From Firm-13 sp964617375 (GTDB taxonomy: Bacteria > Bacillota > Clostridia > Saccharofermentanales > Saccharofermentanaceae): 13,105 nucleotides of DNA. A program made the position numbers and the translations under genes. Every line of letters begins with the position of its first letter. The stretch's first letter is position 1. Below are positions 1 to 6,411 of this stretch, one piece after another. Below the pieces are notes generated by a model. The model was not told the DNA's origin. It searched no databases and saw only the letters and a list, made by a program, of their open reading frames with translations. The stretch covers positions 1 through 13,105 of the forward strand of contig CAZTXQ010000070.1 of NCBI GenBank assembly GCA_964617375.1. Reading direction: 5' to 3'.

Positions 1-235
1 ACCTACTCAAACGGGCTCAGATGCTGATTGAGTAGGCTCGTCAATGATAAGAAACACCCTTTGGGGCACCGGCGTACCTACTCAAATACGCTCAGATGCT
101 GATTGAGTAGGTCGTCAATGATAAGAAACGCGCTTCGGGAGGCTCGGCGTACCTACTCAAACTCGCTAAGATGCTGATTGAGTAGGCTATCAATGATAAA
201 TAACTCACGCTGGGGGCACCAGCGCACCTACTCCA
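1..235. repeat. Tandem array of 75-bp hairpin repeats (family A)
   Basis: Three consecutive 75-bp units occupy 1-75, 76-150 and 151-225, and a fourth begins at 226 but breaks off after about ten bases. Each unit carries the perfect 9-bp arms CCTACTCAA and TTGAGTAGG (2-10/28-36, 77-85/103-111, and the equivalent in unit 3), 17 bases apart. A smaller stem, TCAG-ATG-CTGA, lies directly inside the right arm in units 1 and 2; unit 3 has one mismatch there. A conserved TCAATGATAA follows, then a GC-rich tail that varies between units. In unit 3 the tail forms its own CGCTGG/CCAGCG stem. The array starts flush with base 1, so it probably continues to the left. It is not CRISPR: the period is too long, the repeat fills most of the unit, and the variable parts are short and related. 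Confidence 0.85.
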
Positions 236-297
236 CCGGAAACGCGGGGAATACAGTCAAGACTCTTCTATACTCCAATATTCTTTTAAAATACCTC

Positions 298-326
298 TTG
301 AAAAGAATTTTTAATCCGCTTATGCT
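298..326 (+). promoter_or_regulatory. Sigma-A-type promoter for the serine hydrolase gene
   Basis: TTGAAA at 298-303 (five of six to consensus) and TATGCT at 321-326 (four of six) are separated by exactly 17 bases. This would give a leader of about 40 bases before the ATG at 375, with GGAGG at 360-364. An AT-rich inverted repeat, TTCTTTT (281-287) with AAAAGAA (301-307), overlaps the -35 box and is followed by five T's. It could be an operator or a weak terminator for transcription coming from the left. Nothing else recognisable lies in 236-374. Confidence 0.55.
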
Positions 327-374
327 CTCTTTGAAGGATATCCTCTACAAATTATTGACGGAGGAATAAGTGAA

Positions 375-1349
375 ATGAATCAATTGAATACGACTGCGCT
401 CGAGAGCGCGATTCTGCGCGACTATTCGAATATCGCCGGCATTGTCGTGCAGCAAAACGGCACAATCATATACAAGAACTCCTTTAACGGTTATACGGCC
501 GACACGGCCTTCCATGTTTTTTCGGTAACCAAGAGCGTTCTTTCCATACTGATCGGCATCGCGATCGACAAGGGATTGATTGAGAGCCTCGATCAGAAGG
601 TGCTGGATTTTTTCCCGGAGTATACGCCGAAGCGCGGCGAAAAGACGGCGCAGCTCGTGACGCTGCGCGATATGATGACGATGACCGCGCCCTATAAGTA
701 CAAGTCGGCGCCGTATACGAAGTATTTTTCGAGCGAGAGCTGGGTCAAGAGCGCATTGGATCTGCTGGGCGGCAAAGGCGAGATCGGCGATTTCCGATAT
801 ACGCCACTGATCGGGCCGGATATCCTGTCGGGTATTTTGACACGCGTGACGGGGCAGCCGGTGCTCGATTTCGCGCAAGAGAATCTCTTCATACCGCTCG
901 GGATCGCGGTGTCGGAAAAGATTGTTTTCGAGAGCAAGGAGGAACAACTCTCGATTATGAAGGATCATCACGGGAGTGGCTGGGTCGCCGACCCGCAGGG
1001 CATCAACACAGCCGGGTGGGGACTTTTTCTAAGGCCCGGCGAAATGGCAAAAATCGGTCAACTGTACTTGAACCGCGGCGTATGGGACGGCCGGCAGATT
1101 GTGTCATCCGAATGGATGGCCGAGAGCACGGCGGTGCACAGTCACTGGAACACGCTGCAATACGGGTATCTCTGGTGGATTATCGACGAGGAGGCGCGAA
1201 GCTTCGCGGCGCTCGGCGACGGCGGGAATGCGATCTACGTGAATCCCTCGAAGAATCTGGTCGTGGCGATCGCATCGCTTTTCAAGCCGACGGCGAAGGA
1301 CCGGATCGAGTTTATCAAGAAGTATGTGGAGGCGGGGCTTGAGGGGTAA
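375..1349 (+). CDS. Serine beta-lactamase-family (class C-like) hydrolase
   Basis: The 324-residue product belongs to the beta-lactamase/penicillin-binding-protein-like serine hydrolase superfamily (Pfam Beta-lactamase, PF00144). The nucleophile motif S-x-x-K is SVTK at residues 50-53, in the usual FSVTKS setting. The second motif is probably Y142 in RYTP, where the family normally has YxN, so the Asn is not conserved. The third motif is GDGG in the AALGDGGNAIYV block near residue 280, followed by a typical NPSKNLVVAI strand. There is no signal peptide, so the enzyme is predicted to be cytoplasmic; likely substrates are esters or small amides rather than beta-lactam drugs. The start is supported by GGAGG ten bases upstream. 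It has its own promoter and converges with the next gene across only 13 bases, with no clear terminator between them. The exact substrate cannot be told from sequence. Confidence 0.9.
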   Translation: MNQLNTTALESAILRDYSNIAGIVVQQNGTIIYKNSFNGYTADTAFHVFSVTKSVLSILIGIAIDKGLIESLDQKVLDFFPEYTPKRGEKTAQLVTLRDMMTMTAPYKYKSAPYTKYFSSESWVKSALDLLGGKGEIGDFRYTPLIGPDILSGILTRVTGQPVLDFAQENLFIPLGIAVSEKIVFESKEEQLSIMKDHHGSGWVADPQGINTAGWGLFLRPGEMAKIGQLYLNRGVWDGRQIVSSEWMAESTAVHSHWNTLQYGYLWWIIDEEARSFAALGDGGNAIYVNPSKNLVVAIASLFKPTAKDRIEFIKKYVEAGLEG

Positions 1350-1362
1350 ACGCGCCTAAGCG

Positions 1363-2007
1363 TCAGGTATAATCTTTCCAGTCGCCGAACCAGAACACAA
1401 GGGTTAAGAGGGCACCGAGTGCAAATTGTACCGACAAAAGACTCCCGTTGACTGCGATCAGGATTGTGCTGATTACATACGAAATTCGAATCACCCAGAG
1501 TGCCCATCTTCGCATACGGATGAGATTGGCGAACGAAACGATCATGAGGATGTTGATCGCTACTTGGAGAATGACGATCAGGGCGAGTAGCAAACCGCCT
1601 TTTCTCTCTATATCCAAGTCCAGGAGCGACGCAAAATAGATAATCCCCAGCAGGGCATTCACGATAATCCCGAATACCGAGAGCACAACGACCCATGTCT
1701 TAGGCTTGCCATAGGTGTACTCTTTCGCGTTTTTTCGGGCAATATATTCCGGATCGGATGTCGAATTTGTATGACCGCAGGAAGGGCAGGTATTCCCGGC
1801 AGTCAAATGGAAGCCGCATGCATTGCATCGAGGACTCGACTTTGCATGATTCGTAGAGCTTTTTGCTGCCTTCTTAACAGGACTTGGCATATATACATTG
1901 AGCTTTCTGCGAGCTGCCTGTTCAGGATCCTGATCTGTTTCATTGTATCCGCACGAAGGACACGTCACTCCGGCACTCATTTTAAATCCGCACTTACTGC
2001 ATATCAT
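1363..2007 (-). CDS. Membrane protein with two duplicated zinc ribbons and four helices
   Basis: This 214-residue protein has two N-terminal zinc ribbons, with cysteines C3/C6/C16/C19 and C61/C64/C74/C77. The two are an internal duplication with a period of 58 residues: both copies carry CGF, an AGxTCPSCG knuckle and a downstream DPE-x-x-AR segment. A Lys-rich linker joins the copies. Four hydrophobic helices follow, at about residues 105-128, 138-160, 165-186 and 188-208. A cytoplasmic N-terminus is likely. I do not recognise a named family for the membrane part. The start is preceded on the minus strand by GAGGT. The gene lies 80 bp downstream of the 587-residue zinc-ribbon gene on the same strand with no terminator visible between, so the two may be co-transcribed. 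Function unknown; metal-dependent assembly or partner binding through the ribbons is a guess. Confidence 0.8.
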   Translation of the reverse strand: MICSKCGFKMSAGVTCPSCGYNETDQDPEQAARRKLNVYMPSPVKKAAKSSTNHAKSSPRCNACGFHLTAGNTCPSCGHTNSTSDPEYIARKNAKEYTYGKPKTWVVVLSVFGIIVNALLGIIYFASLLDLDIERKGGLLLALIVILQVAINILMIVSFANLIRMRRWALWVIRISYVISTILIAVNGSLLSVQFALGALLTLVFWFGDWKDYT

Positions 2008-2087
2008 CCGAATACCTCATATGTTCGAAAAAGGAAAGCTTCGTTCTTTTCGGTCATTTATTAGCTAATAGCAGGTAGATTCTTAAC

Positions 2088-3851
2088 TCAGCCGAGCTCC
2101 GATTCCAAATAGTAGCCGCTGTCAATCAGTACTTCCCTGTAGTTGTCTTTGTCTGCATATATGGCGTCGCAAAGGAACGCCGGTACAATTCCTTCTCCGT
2201 TGTCATAGAGCGACGTGTTGTTGACCGGAACTTCGGTCCCGCTGACAATCGCCGCAACCATCTCGACGGTCTTGGTACACAACGTACGCGTGTCCTTGAA
2301 GGCAGACATGGATTGCTTCCCGGCAATCATGTTCCGGATGTTGTCAAGATCGCAATCCTGTCCTGTGATGACCGGCCAGTTGGCGCCGGCTTCGTATCCG
2401 GCGGCTTCAAGAGAATACTCCACACCCAGAGCGGTCGTGTCGTTTGAGCAAAGAACAGCATCCAGCTTTGTTCCGTCGGAATAATAGGAAGCAAGCAGGC
2501 TTTCCATGCGGGCCGCGGCATTCTCGGCCTTCCATGCGGCTGTGGCGACGGATTCGAAATCGGATTGACCTGAAACTACAACGAGCTTGCCGGACTCGAT
2601 GTACGGCTCGAGTATGTCGTACTGGCCATTAAAGTAGTCATCTGCGTTGTAGTCATCCGGTGCGCCTGCGAAAAACTCTATGTTGAAGGGGCCTTCGGCT
2701 GTATCGAGCTCCAATGCGTCGATCACGTATTGGCCCTGCATGGTTCCGAGCTTGTAGTTGTCAAATGTTACATAGTAGGAGACGGCGTCCGTGTAATAGA
2801 TCAGACGGTCGAAAGCGATCACCTGGATATTCTTCTCTTTTGCTTCTGCAAGCACGGTACTAAGTGAGCTGCCATCGACGGCGGCAACAACAAGAACCGA
2901 AGCGCCGTTATCGATCATGGTCTCGATCTGGGAAACCTGCGTTTCCGGATCGCTGCCTGCATATTGAAGGTCAACGGCAAAGCCCGCAGCCTCAAGCTCT
3001 GTCTTCAGATTGATGCCGTCCGAATACCAGCGCTGATACTCGTCGGTAGGCATCGCAACGCCGATCGTGACTTTTCCTCCGGAAGTATCCGTTTTGGTGG
3101 TTGTCGACTCCGTTGTCATGTCGGGTGCAGTCACATCAAGAGTGCTGTTATCCTCCATAAAATTCTGAATATCAAAATCCTTGTCCTCTACCCTTTCAAA
3201 TTCGCCAATACCACGAATGTCGAGCGTCTCTCCGGACACCGAAAACACAAGATCTCCGGTATCCAGGAAAATAGTACCTTCTTCCTTTTCTTCATCATAC
3301 TCATAGGTGCTCGAGTCACTTGAATCATCGCTATAAAGATAAACATTACCGTTACTCTTGAATTTCACAACGCCCGGTAAATCTTCATTGGCCCAAATAC
3401 CGACGACGGAGGCATCCTCTGCATCTGTTGTTTGTATAGTTGTCGGCCGTTCGCGGTTTGAACTGTTACTATTTAACCACGGAAGAAGGCATATAAAAAA
3501 GAAAAACACGGCTGCAACAAGAAAGAGACTGCCTGCAACCAATGCGATTGTAAGGCCCGTTCGGCTCTTATGGCCGGTCCGTGGGCCGGGTGCTCCTGAT
3601 GTTCCGGGTACGCCTGGCGCGACGGGCGTTACGGGCGTTACGGGCACGACGGGTGCGACGGGCGCGACGGGCGTTACGGGCACGACGGGTGCGACGGGCG
3701 TTACGGGCGCGACGGGCGTTACGGGCGCTCCTGATATGCCGGGTGCGGCTGGCGCGACGGGAGTCCCCGACATCTTTCGCAGCGGTTTCCCGCAGTGCAT
3801 GCAAAAGGAATCCTGATCCGGAACTTGCTTGCCGCATTCTGTACAATACAT
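2088..3851 (-). CDS. Zinc ribbon - Pro-rich linker - TM - ChvE-type sugar-binding fusion
   Basis: This 587-residue mosaic has these parts in order: a zinc ribbon (C3, C6, C17, C20); a Pro-Val-Ala/Thr linker (about 30-90); a basic stretch (R91-R97); one membrane helix (about 100-123); a beta-rich segment (about 148-221, opening with VVGIW, similar in style to DUF5640/lipocalin-like domains); a Thr-rich linker; and a full periplasmic-binding domain (about 260-587). The last domain matches the ChvE/xylose-type sugar-binding family: ITGQD at 495-499, FKDTR at 518-522, YDNG at 549-552 and DKDNYREVL at 567-575. Basic residues before the helix place the ribbon inside and the sugar domain outside. 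Such binding proteins are normally lipoproteins next to an ABC ATPase and permease; neither a lipobox nor a transporter is here. GGGAGG lies eight bases before the ATG. A sensor or anchored receptor role is inference. Confidence 0.88.
   Translation of the reverse strand: MYCTECGKQVPDQDSFCMHCGKPLRKMSGTPVAPAAPGISGAPVTPVAPVTPVAPVVPVTPVAPVAPVVPVTPVTPVAPGVPGTSGAPGPRTGHKSRTGLTIALVAGSLFLVAAVFFFFICLLPWLNSNSSNRERPTTIQTTDAEDASVVGIWANEDLPGVVKFKSNGNVYLYSDDSSDSSTYEYDEEKEEGTIFLDTGDLVFSVSGETLDIRGIGEFERVEDKDFDIQNFMEDNSTLDVTAPDMTTESTTTKTDTSGGKVTIGVAMPTDEYQRWYSDGINLKTELEAAGFAVDLQYAGSDPETQVSQIETMIDNGASVLVVAAVDGSSLSTVLAEAKEKNIQVIAFDRLIYYTDAVSYYVTFDNYKLGTMQGQYVIDALELDTAEGPFNIEFFAGAPDDYNADDYFNGQYDILEPYIESGKLVVVSGQSDFESVATAAWKAENAAARMESLLASYYSDGTKLDAVLCSNDTTALGVEYSLEAAGYEAGANWPVITGQDCDLDNIRNMIAGKQSMSAFKDTRTLCTKTVEMVAAIVSGTEVPVNNTSLYDNGEGIVPAFLCDAIYADKDNYREVLIDSGYYLESELG
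3619..3726 (-). repeat. Twelve 9-bp repeats encoding the Pro-rich linker
   Basis: Twelve consecutive 9-bp units lie inside the 2088-3851 gene. Read on the plus strand they are variants of GCGACGGGC, GTTACGGGC and ACGACGGGT. The block of three units at 3637-3663 recurs at 3673-3699, a 36-bp higher-order period. On the coding strand each unit gives a Pro-Val-Ala, Pro-Val-Thr or Pro-Val-Val triplet. Because nine is a multiple of three, gain or loss of a unit would change the linker length without breaking the frame. Read on the opposite strand, the same repeats give a Gly-X-Y collagen-like frame, which I regard as a by-product. Confidence 0.9.
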
Positions 3852-3904
3852 ACTGGCGTCCTCCCAATATAACTAAATCTTGACCGCGCAATAATATTGA
3901 CTGA

Positions 3905-3933
3905 ATTATACCACCACGATGATATAAAATCAG
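3905..3933 (-). promoter_or_regulatory. Candidate promoter for the sugar-binding fusion gene
   Basis: On the minus strand a perfect -10 box TATAAT (complement of 3905-3910) sits 17 bases downstream of CTGATT (complement of 3928-3933). The latter matches the -35 consensus at only three of six positions. The spacing and the roughly 45-base leader to the start at 3851 are right, but the -35 is weak, so an activator might be needed. Confidence 0.4.
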
Positions 3934-4077
3934 TATAATGAGAGTCGGAATGAACAAATCATATCGAAAGATGGGGATAAAGGGCGAAGAATTTGATGCG
4001 ACTCTGTTTTCGCGAAAACTACCGCCTTGTTTACAATATTTCTCTGCGTCCTGAAAATAGAATGATACCCGATCGCT

Positions 4078-4107
4078 TTGATCCCGGTCTTTTTTCTAAA
4101 ATATAAT
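4078..4107 (+). promoter_or_regulatory. Promoter for the small membrane protein / cupredoxin pair
   Basis: TTGATC at 4078-4083 and a perfect TATAAT at 4102-4107 are 18 bases apart, upstream of the gene starting at 4193. The implied leader is about 80 bases and ends in GGAGG at 4181-4185. No riboswitch-like structure is obvious in the leader. Confidence 0.55.
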
Positions 4108-4192
4108 TGATGTATGATGTGCTTATATACGTCATCTTACTTGAGCTGTACTTTGAGAACGCAAGAACGTCAAAGCCATAGGAGGTAGAGAA

Positions 4193-4405
4193 ATGGAAAT
4201 CCCTATTATTCTGGGTCTGTCGGCACCGATCTGGGGCGGAATTGTACTTTTTCTTCTGATTGTTTTTCAGATACTGAACGGAATGAGAGTCATCAAGGTT
4301 CCCCTGAAAGCTCACAAGATTATAGCGGTAGTCATTCTCGCATTTGGACTCGTTCATGCCGTTCTTGGCATGGGGCTCTGGTTCGGCTGGTTCACGCTCG
4401 GATAA
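4193..4405 (+). CDS. Small two-helix membrane protein with H-x13-H motif
   Basis: The 70-residue product is almost entirely two membrane helices, about residues 11-31 and 42-66, joined by a short basic loop (R32, K35, K39). The start is secured by GGAGG at 4181-4185, seven bases before the ATG. The second helix carries H41 and H55, separated by 13 residues. This is the spacing of the paired heme-ligating histidines within single helices of cytochrome b. Heme binding, perhaps by a dimer, is inference; no other heme motif is visible and I do not recognise a named family. The gene lies 80 bp upstream of the cupredoxin lipoprotein with no terminator between and is probably co-transcribed with it. 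That fits a role as membrane partner in electron transfer. Confidence 0.75.
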   Translation: MEIPIILGLSAPIWGGIVLFLLIVFQILNGMRVIKVPLKAHKIIAVVILAFGLVHAVLGMGLWFGWFTLG

Positions 4406-4485
4406 GTTTCAAATTGCGGCCTCTATGGCAAAACCAAATTTGTGCTTTACGAAAATCGCGAACACATCCGAAGAAGGTGTTTCCA

Positions 4486-4899
4486 ATGAAGATGAAAAGA
4501 TTCGTTTTGTTTGCCGCCGCCTTAATGATGATAGCCGTATCCGGATGTCCTTCCACCACGCTCGCCCAAACCGAAAGTACCGCAGCCTCGACCAATATGA
4601 ATACGACTGCAGCGACTGTCTCTGTGGATAACTCGACAGTCGTAACGACAACGCAAGCGGCCAATGTGGTACTGATTGAAAATCATTCTTTCAACCCTGC
4701 CAGCCTTACGATAAAAGTGGGAGATTCTGTGACATGGACAAACAAGGACAGTGCATCCCATAATGTAATATTCGCGGATTTCGAAAGCGATTTAATGAAG
4801 AAAGAGGACAGCTTCACGCATACCTTCGACACCGCGGGCACATTCACGTACATATGCGGACCGCATCCTTATATGGAAGGGACAATCGAAGTACAATAA
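4486..4899 (+). CDS. Amicyanin/plastocyanin-like cupredoxin lipoprotein
   Basis: The predicted 137-residue product is an exported copper protein. The first residues (MKMKR, then a hydrophobic stretch) form a lipoprotein signal ending in the lipobox VSGC, with C21 as the lipidated cysteine. A Ser/Thr-rich spacer (about 22-60) leads to the cupredoxin domain. Type-1 copper ligands are visible: H92 in SHNV, then C124, H127 and M130 in CGPHPYM. The C-x2-H-x2-M spacing is that of amicyanin rather than of plant plastocyanin. The role is probably electron transfer or copper binding at the outer face of the membrane. An in-frame start 24 codons upstream at 4414 is rejected, because it would bury the signal peptide behind a basic, hydrophilic extension. 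GAAGAAGG lies just upstream of 4486. Transcription probably ends at the hairpin at 4983-5004. Confidence 0.9.
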   Translation: MKMKRFVLFAAALMMIAVSGCPSTTLAQTESTAASTNMNTTAATVSVDNSTVVTTTQAANVVLIENHSFNPASLTIKVGDSVTWTNKDSASHNVIFADFESDLMKKEDSFTHTFDTAGTFTYICGPHPYMEGTIEVQ

Positions 4900-4982
4900 T
4901 TCGAGTTATTCGTTGTACAAGATTCACCTGCCGGAAATTCGTTTGGAGGGATGTCGATGATTCAGGGTAAGAATACCTGTCT

Positions 4983-5004
4983 CATCGGGCATCCCGATGT
5001 TTTA
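4983..5004 (+). terminator. Rho-independent terminator after the cupredoxin gene
   Basis: A perfect 7-bp stem, CATCGGG (4983-4989) and CCCGATG (4993-4999), with a three-base loop is followed by TTTTA. It lies about 85 bp past the cupredoxin stop codon. No A-run precedes it, so it should act on the plus strand only. Confidence 0.6.
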
Positions 5005-5049
5005 TATTGTCAATTACTTGTTTGATCGATATTGTTTGTTCGCCTTCTG

Positions 5050-5055
5050 TATAAT
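5050..5055 (+). promoter_or_regulatory. Promoter -10 box for the third zinc-ribbon gene
   Basis: A perfect TATAAT at 5050-5055 lies about 100 bp upstream of the ATG at 5153 and after the previous terminator. No good -35 box sits at 16-18 bp: TTGATC at 5022-5027 is 22 bases away and TTGTTT at 5032-5037 only 12. An activator-dependent promoter would fit, but the call rests mainly on the -10 box and position. Confidence 0.4.
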
Positions 5056-5152
5056 AGGGGCAGGGATATATTTTCAGAAAGTTCAGGTTCAAATCAAGAA
5101 GTAATATCCGAAGCAAGGAAAAAAGAATATCGGCACGTATGGGAGGCATTAC

Positions 5153-6175
5153 ATGTTTTGTAGTTTCTGCGGTAAAAGTCTGGATCAAGATGTAAAATTC
5201 TGCTCGTATTGCGGCAAGGAATCGTCTTTGTCACACGATGCGAAGAGTCCGGAAGCACCGGTTCAGCCTGTCGGGGCACCGCGTCCGTCACAGGCAGCAC
5301 CGGATCAGGCTGTCGAAGCTCCGGCTCCGGCTGTCGAAGCTCCGGCTTCCGCAGCCACGAGCACCAAGCCCGCCAAAAAGACGGGGCGCCCCCTGCTTTT
5401 CGGGCTGATCGGTGTGGTTCTGGGCGCCGTTATACTGGCCGCTGTGTTCTTCTTTACCGGAATAATTTCTTTCGGCGCGAAAAGCAATGAACCGGCCGTC
5501 GCGAGAATCGAGGGTCCCGGATATGATACGCCGGAAGAAGCCGCCGAGGCTTATCTCACTGCCTTGCGGGATCAGGATGTAGATGCGATGGTAGCGACTT
5601 TTGCGGTAGAAAGCTATGTAGAGAACTACGATCTGGAAGCTTGGTGCAATAGACTGCAGTGTTATGCGCCTAACTTCGAAATGAAATTTCCGAACAGCAA
5701 CGAGTATAATGCCGACTTGAATTTTAAAACCAGACAAGCATTCATCATCAATCAAATCGCAAATCAGTATTTGATATACAATGTTCCTTCCGTGGAGCCG
5801 GGAATGACCATGACGCTTATGGATAATCCTGAGCTTGTATCGGAAATAGAAAACGATACGGATAACTACATTTTTGAAGACTTGGAGATTACCGGCACCA
5901 TGTCGCCGGATGACATAACAAATGATATCTATAGCGTCGAAAAGAATCAGGAGAATTTGATTGTTCAGAACAAAGCGTTTGGCGTGGATGATCTGAAAGA
6001 TGTCTCCAATGTCGTCATCACGTTTGATGCAGACGGCGAATCCTGGTATTTCTGCCCGCAACTGATCCGGTACGAAGGCAGATGGTACGTCCAGTACCTC
6101 GCCGGTAATGCGGCGGCCATTATGGGGATCGAGACGGCAAATGGCGGTATTGTTAAAGAGAGTATGATTGATTAA
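5153..6175 (+). CDS. Zinc-ribbon, single-pass membrane protein with extracytoplasmic domain
   Basis: The 340-residue product has an N-terminal zinc ribbon (C3, C6, C17, C20). A Pro/Ala-rich linker (about 30-72) follows, containing a 7-residue repeat, AVEAPAP/AVEAPAS, encoded by 19-bp DNA copies at 5308-5326 and 5329-5347. Next come a basic patch (K72-R79), one membrane helix (about 81-105) and a 230-residue soluble domain. The soluble part opens with YDTPEEAAEAYLTALRDQD, a pattern common in NTF2-like/DUF4878-type domains, and it ends with a beta-rich stretch. The basic patch puts the ribbon inside and the C-terminal domain outside. The layout copies that of the 587-residue protein at 2088-3851, and the ribbons are similar in sequence, but the outer domains differ. 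GGGAGG at 5141-5146 supports the start. Function unknown; the gene appears to be monocistronic, between two terminators. Confidence 0.85.
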   Translation: MFCSFCGKSLDQDVKFCSYCGKESSLSHDAKSPEAPVQPVGAPRPSQAAPDQAVEAPAPAVEAPASAATSTKPAKKTGRPLLFGLIGVVLGAVILAAVFFFTGIISFGAKSNEPAVARIEGPGYDTPEEAAEAYLTALRDQDVDAMVATFAVESYVENYDLEAWCNRLQCYAPNFEMKFPNSNEYNADLNFKTRQAFIINQIANQYLIYNVPSVEPGMTMTLMDNPELVSEIENDTDNYIFEDLEITGTMSPDDITNDIYSVEKNQENLIVQNKAFGVDDLKDVSNVVITFDADGESWYFCPQLIRYEGRWYVQYLAGNAAAIMGIETANGGIVKESMID

Positions 6176-6195
6176 AGGATTTGGCTTGAACAACG

Positions 6196-6219
6196 AAGCG
6201 GTCGAAAGGCCGCTTTTTT
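6196..6219 (+). terminator. Strong Rho-independent terminator
   Basis: An 8-bp stem, AAGCGGTC (6196-6203) with GGCCGCTT (6208-6215), including one G-T pair, is capped by a GAAA tetraloop and runs into six T's. It lies 20 bp after the stop codon of the third zinc-ribbon gene. A short open frame starting at 6168 runs straight through it and is therefore not credible. Confidence 0.88.
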
Positions 6220-6411
6220 ATTTGTCTGGGACTCTTGGCGACTTAGTGGTTTCAAATAAAGTAAACCCAAGTGTATGGCAACTTAGGTTCTGCTGCTATT
6301 GTCACTATCTTGTACGTGTGCATGAGGCAATTCTCTATCTGGAATGTAGGCCGACACTGTTGTTTTAAGCTGATTAGTCCGTTTACATATAAATCGAATT
6401 GTTTACCAAGT
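6220..6411. other. Intergenic sequence with nothing recognised
   Basis: Between the terminator and the second repeat array I see no credible gene with a ribosome-binding site, no RNA gene and no clear dyad. It may be decayed sequence, but there is no specific evidence for what it once was. Confidence 0.4.

Larger units (their letters stand above)
3852..4192. other. Divergent intergenic region with two promoters
   Basis: This 341-bp gap separates the minus-strand sugar-binding fusion from the plus-strand H-x13-H/cupredoxin pair. It holds a candidate promoter for each side (given separately) and a 7-bp inverted repeat, AGAGTCG at 3941-3947 with CGACTCT at 3999-4005, about 50 bases apart. A 34-codon open frame at 3950-4054 (+) has no convincing ribosome-binding site and no recognisable product. 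Nothing else stands out. Confidence 0.5.

Noticed and set aside
1..235. CRISPR array
   Set aside because: The repeat occupies most of each 75-bp unit, the variable segments are short and related, and no cas gene is present.
3358..3816. Plus-strand frame encoding a collagen-like Gly-X-Y protein
   Set aside because: It lies wholly inside the 587-residue minus-strand gene. The Gly-X-Y pattern is the complement of the Pro-Val-Ala/Thr repeats, and only the minus strand gives known domains on both sides.
3950..4054. 34-codon plus-strand frame in the divergent intergenic region
   Set aside because: No convincing ribosome-binding site and no recognisable sequence; its far end only precedes the promoter at 4078.
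4414..4485. Upstream start for the cupredoxin gene
   Set aside because: It would put 24 mostly hydrophilic, basic residues before a textbook lipoprotein signal peptide.
4957..5025. Short frame of 18 codons (24 from an in-frame ATG at 4951) after a GGAGG-like site
   Set aside because: It runs through the terminator hairpin at 4983-5004 and encodes nothing recognisable. A chance ribosome-binding site is more likely, although a vestigial gene start cannot be excluded.
6168..6368. Open frame after the third zinc-ribbon gene
   Set aside because: It begins inside the preceding gene, reads through a strong terminator and has no ribosome-binding site or recognisable product.
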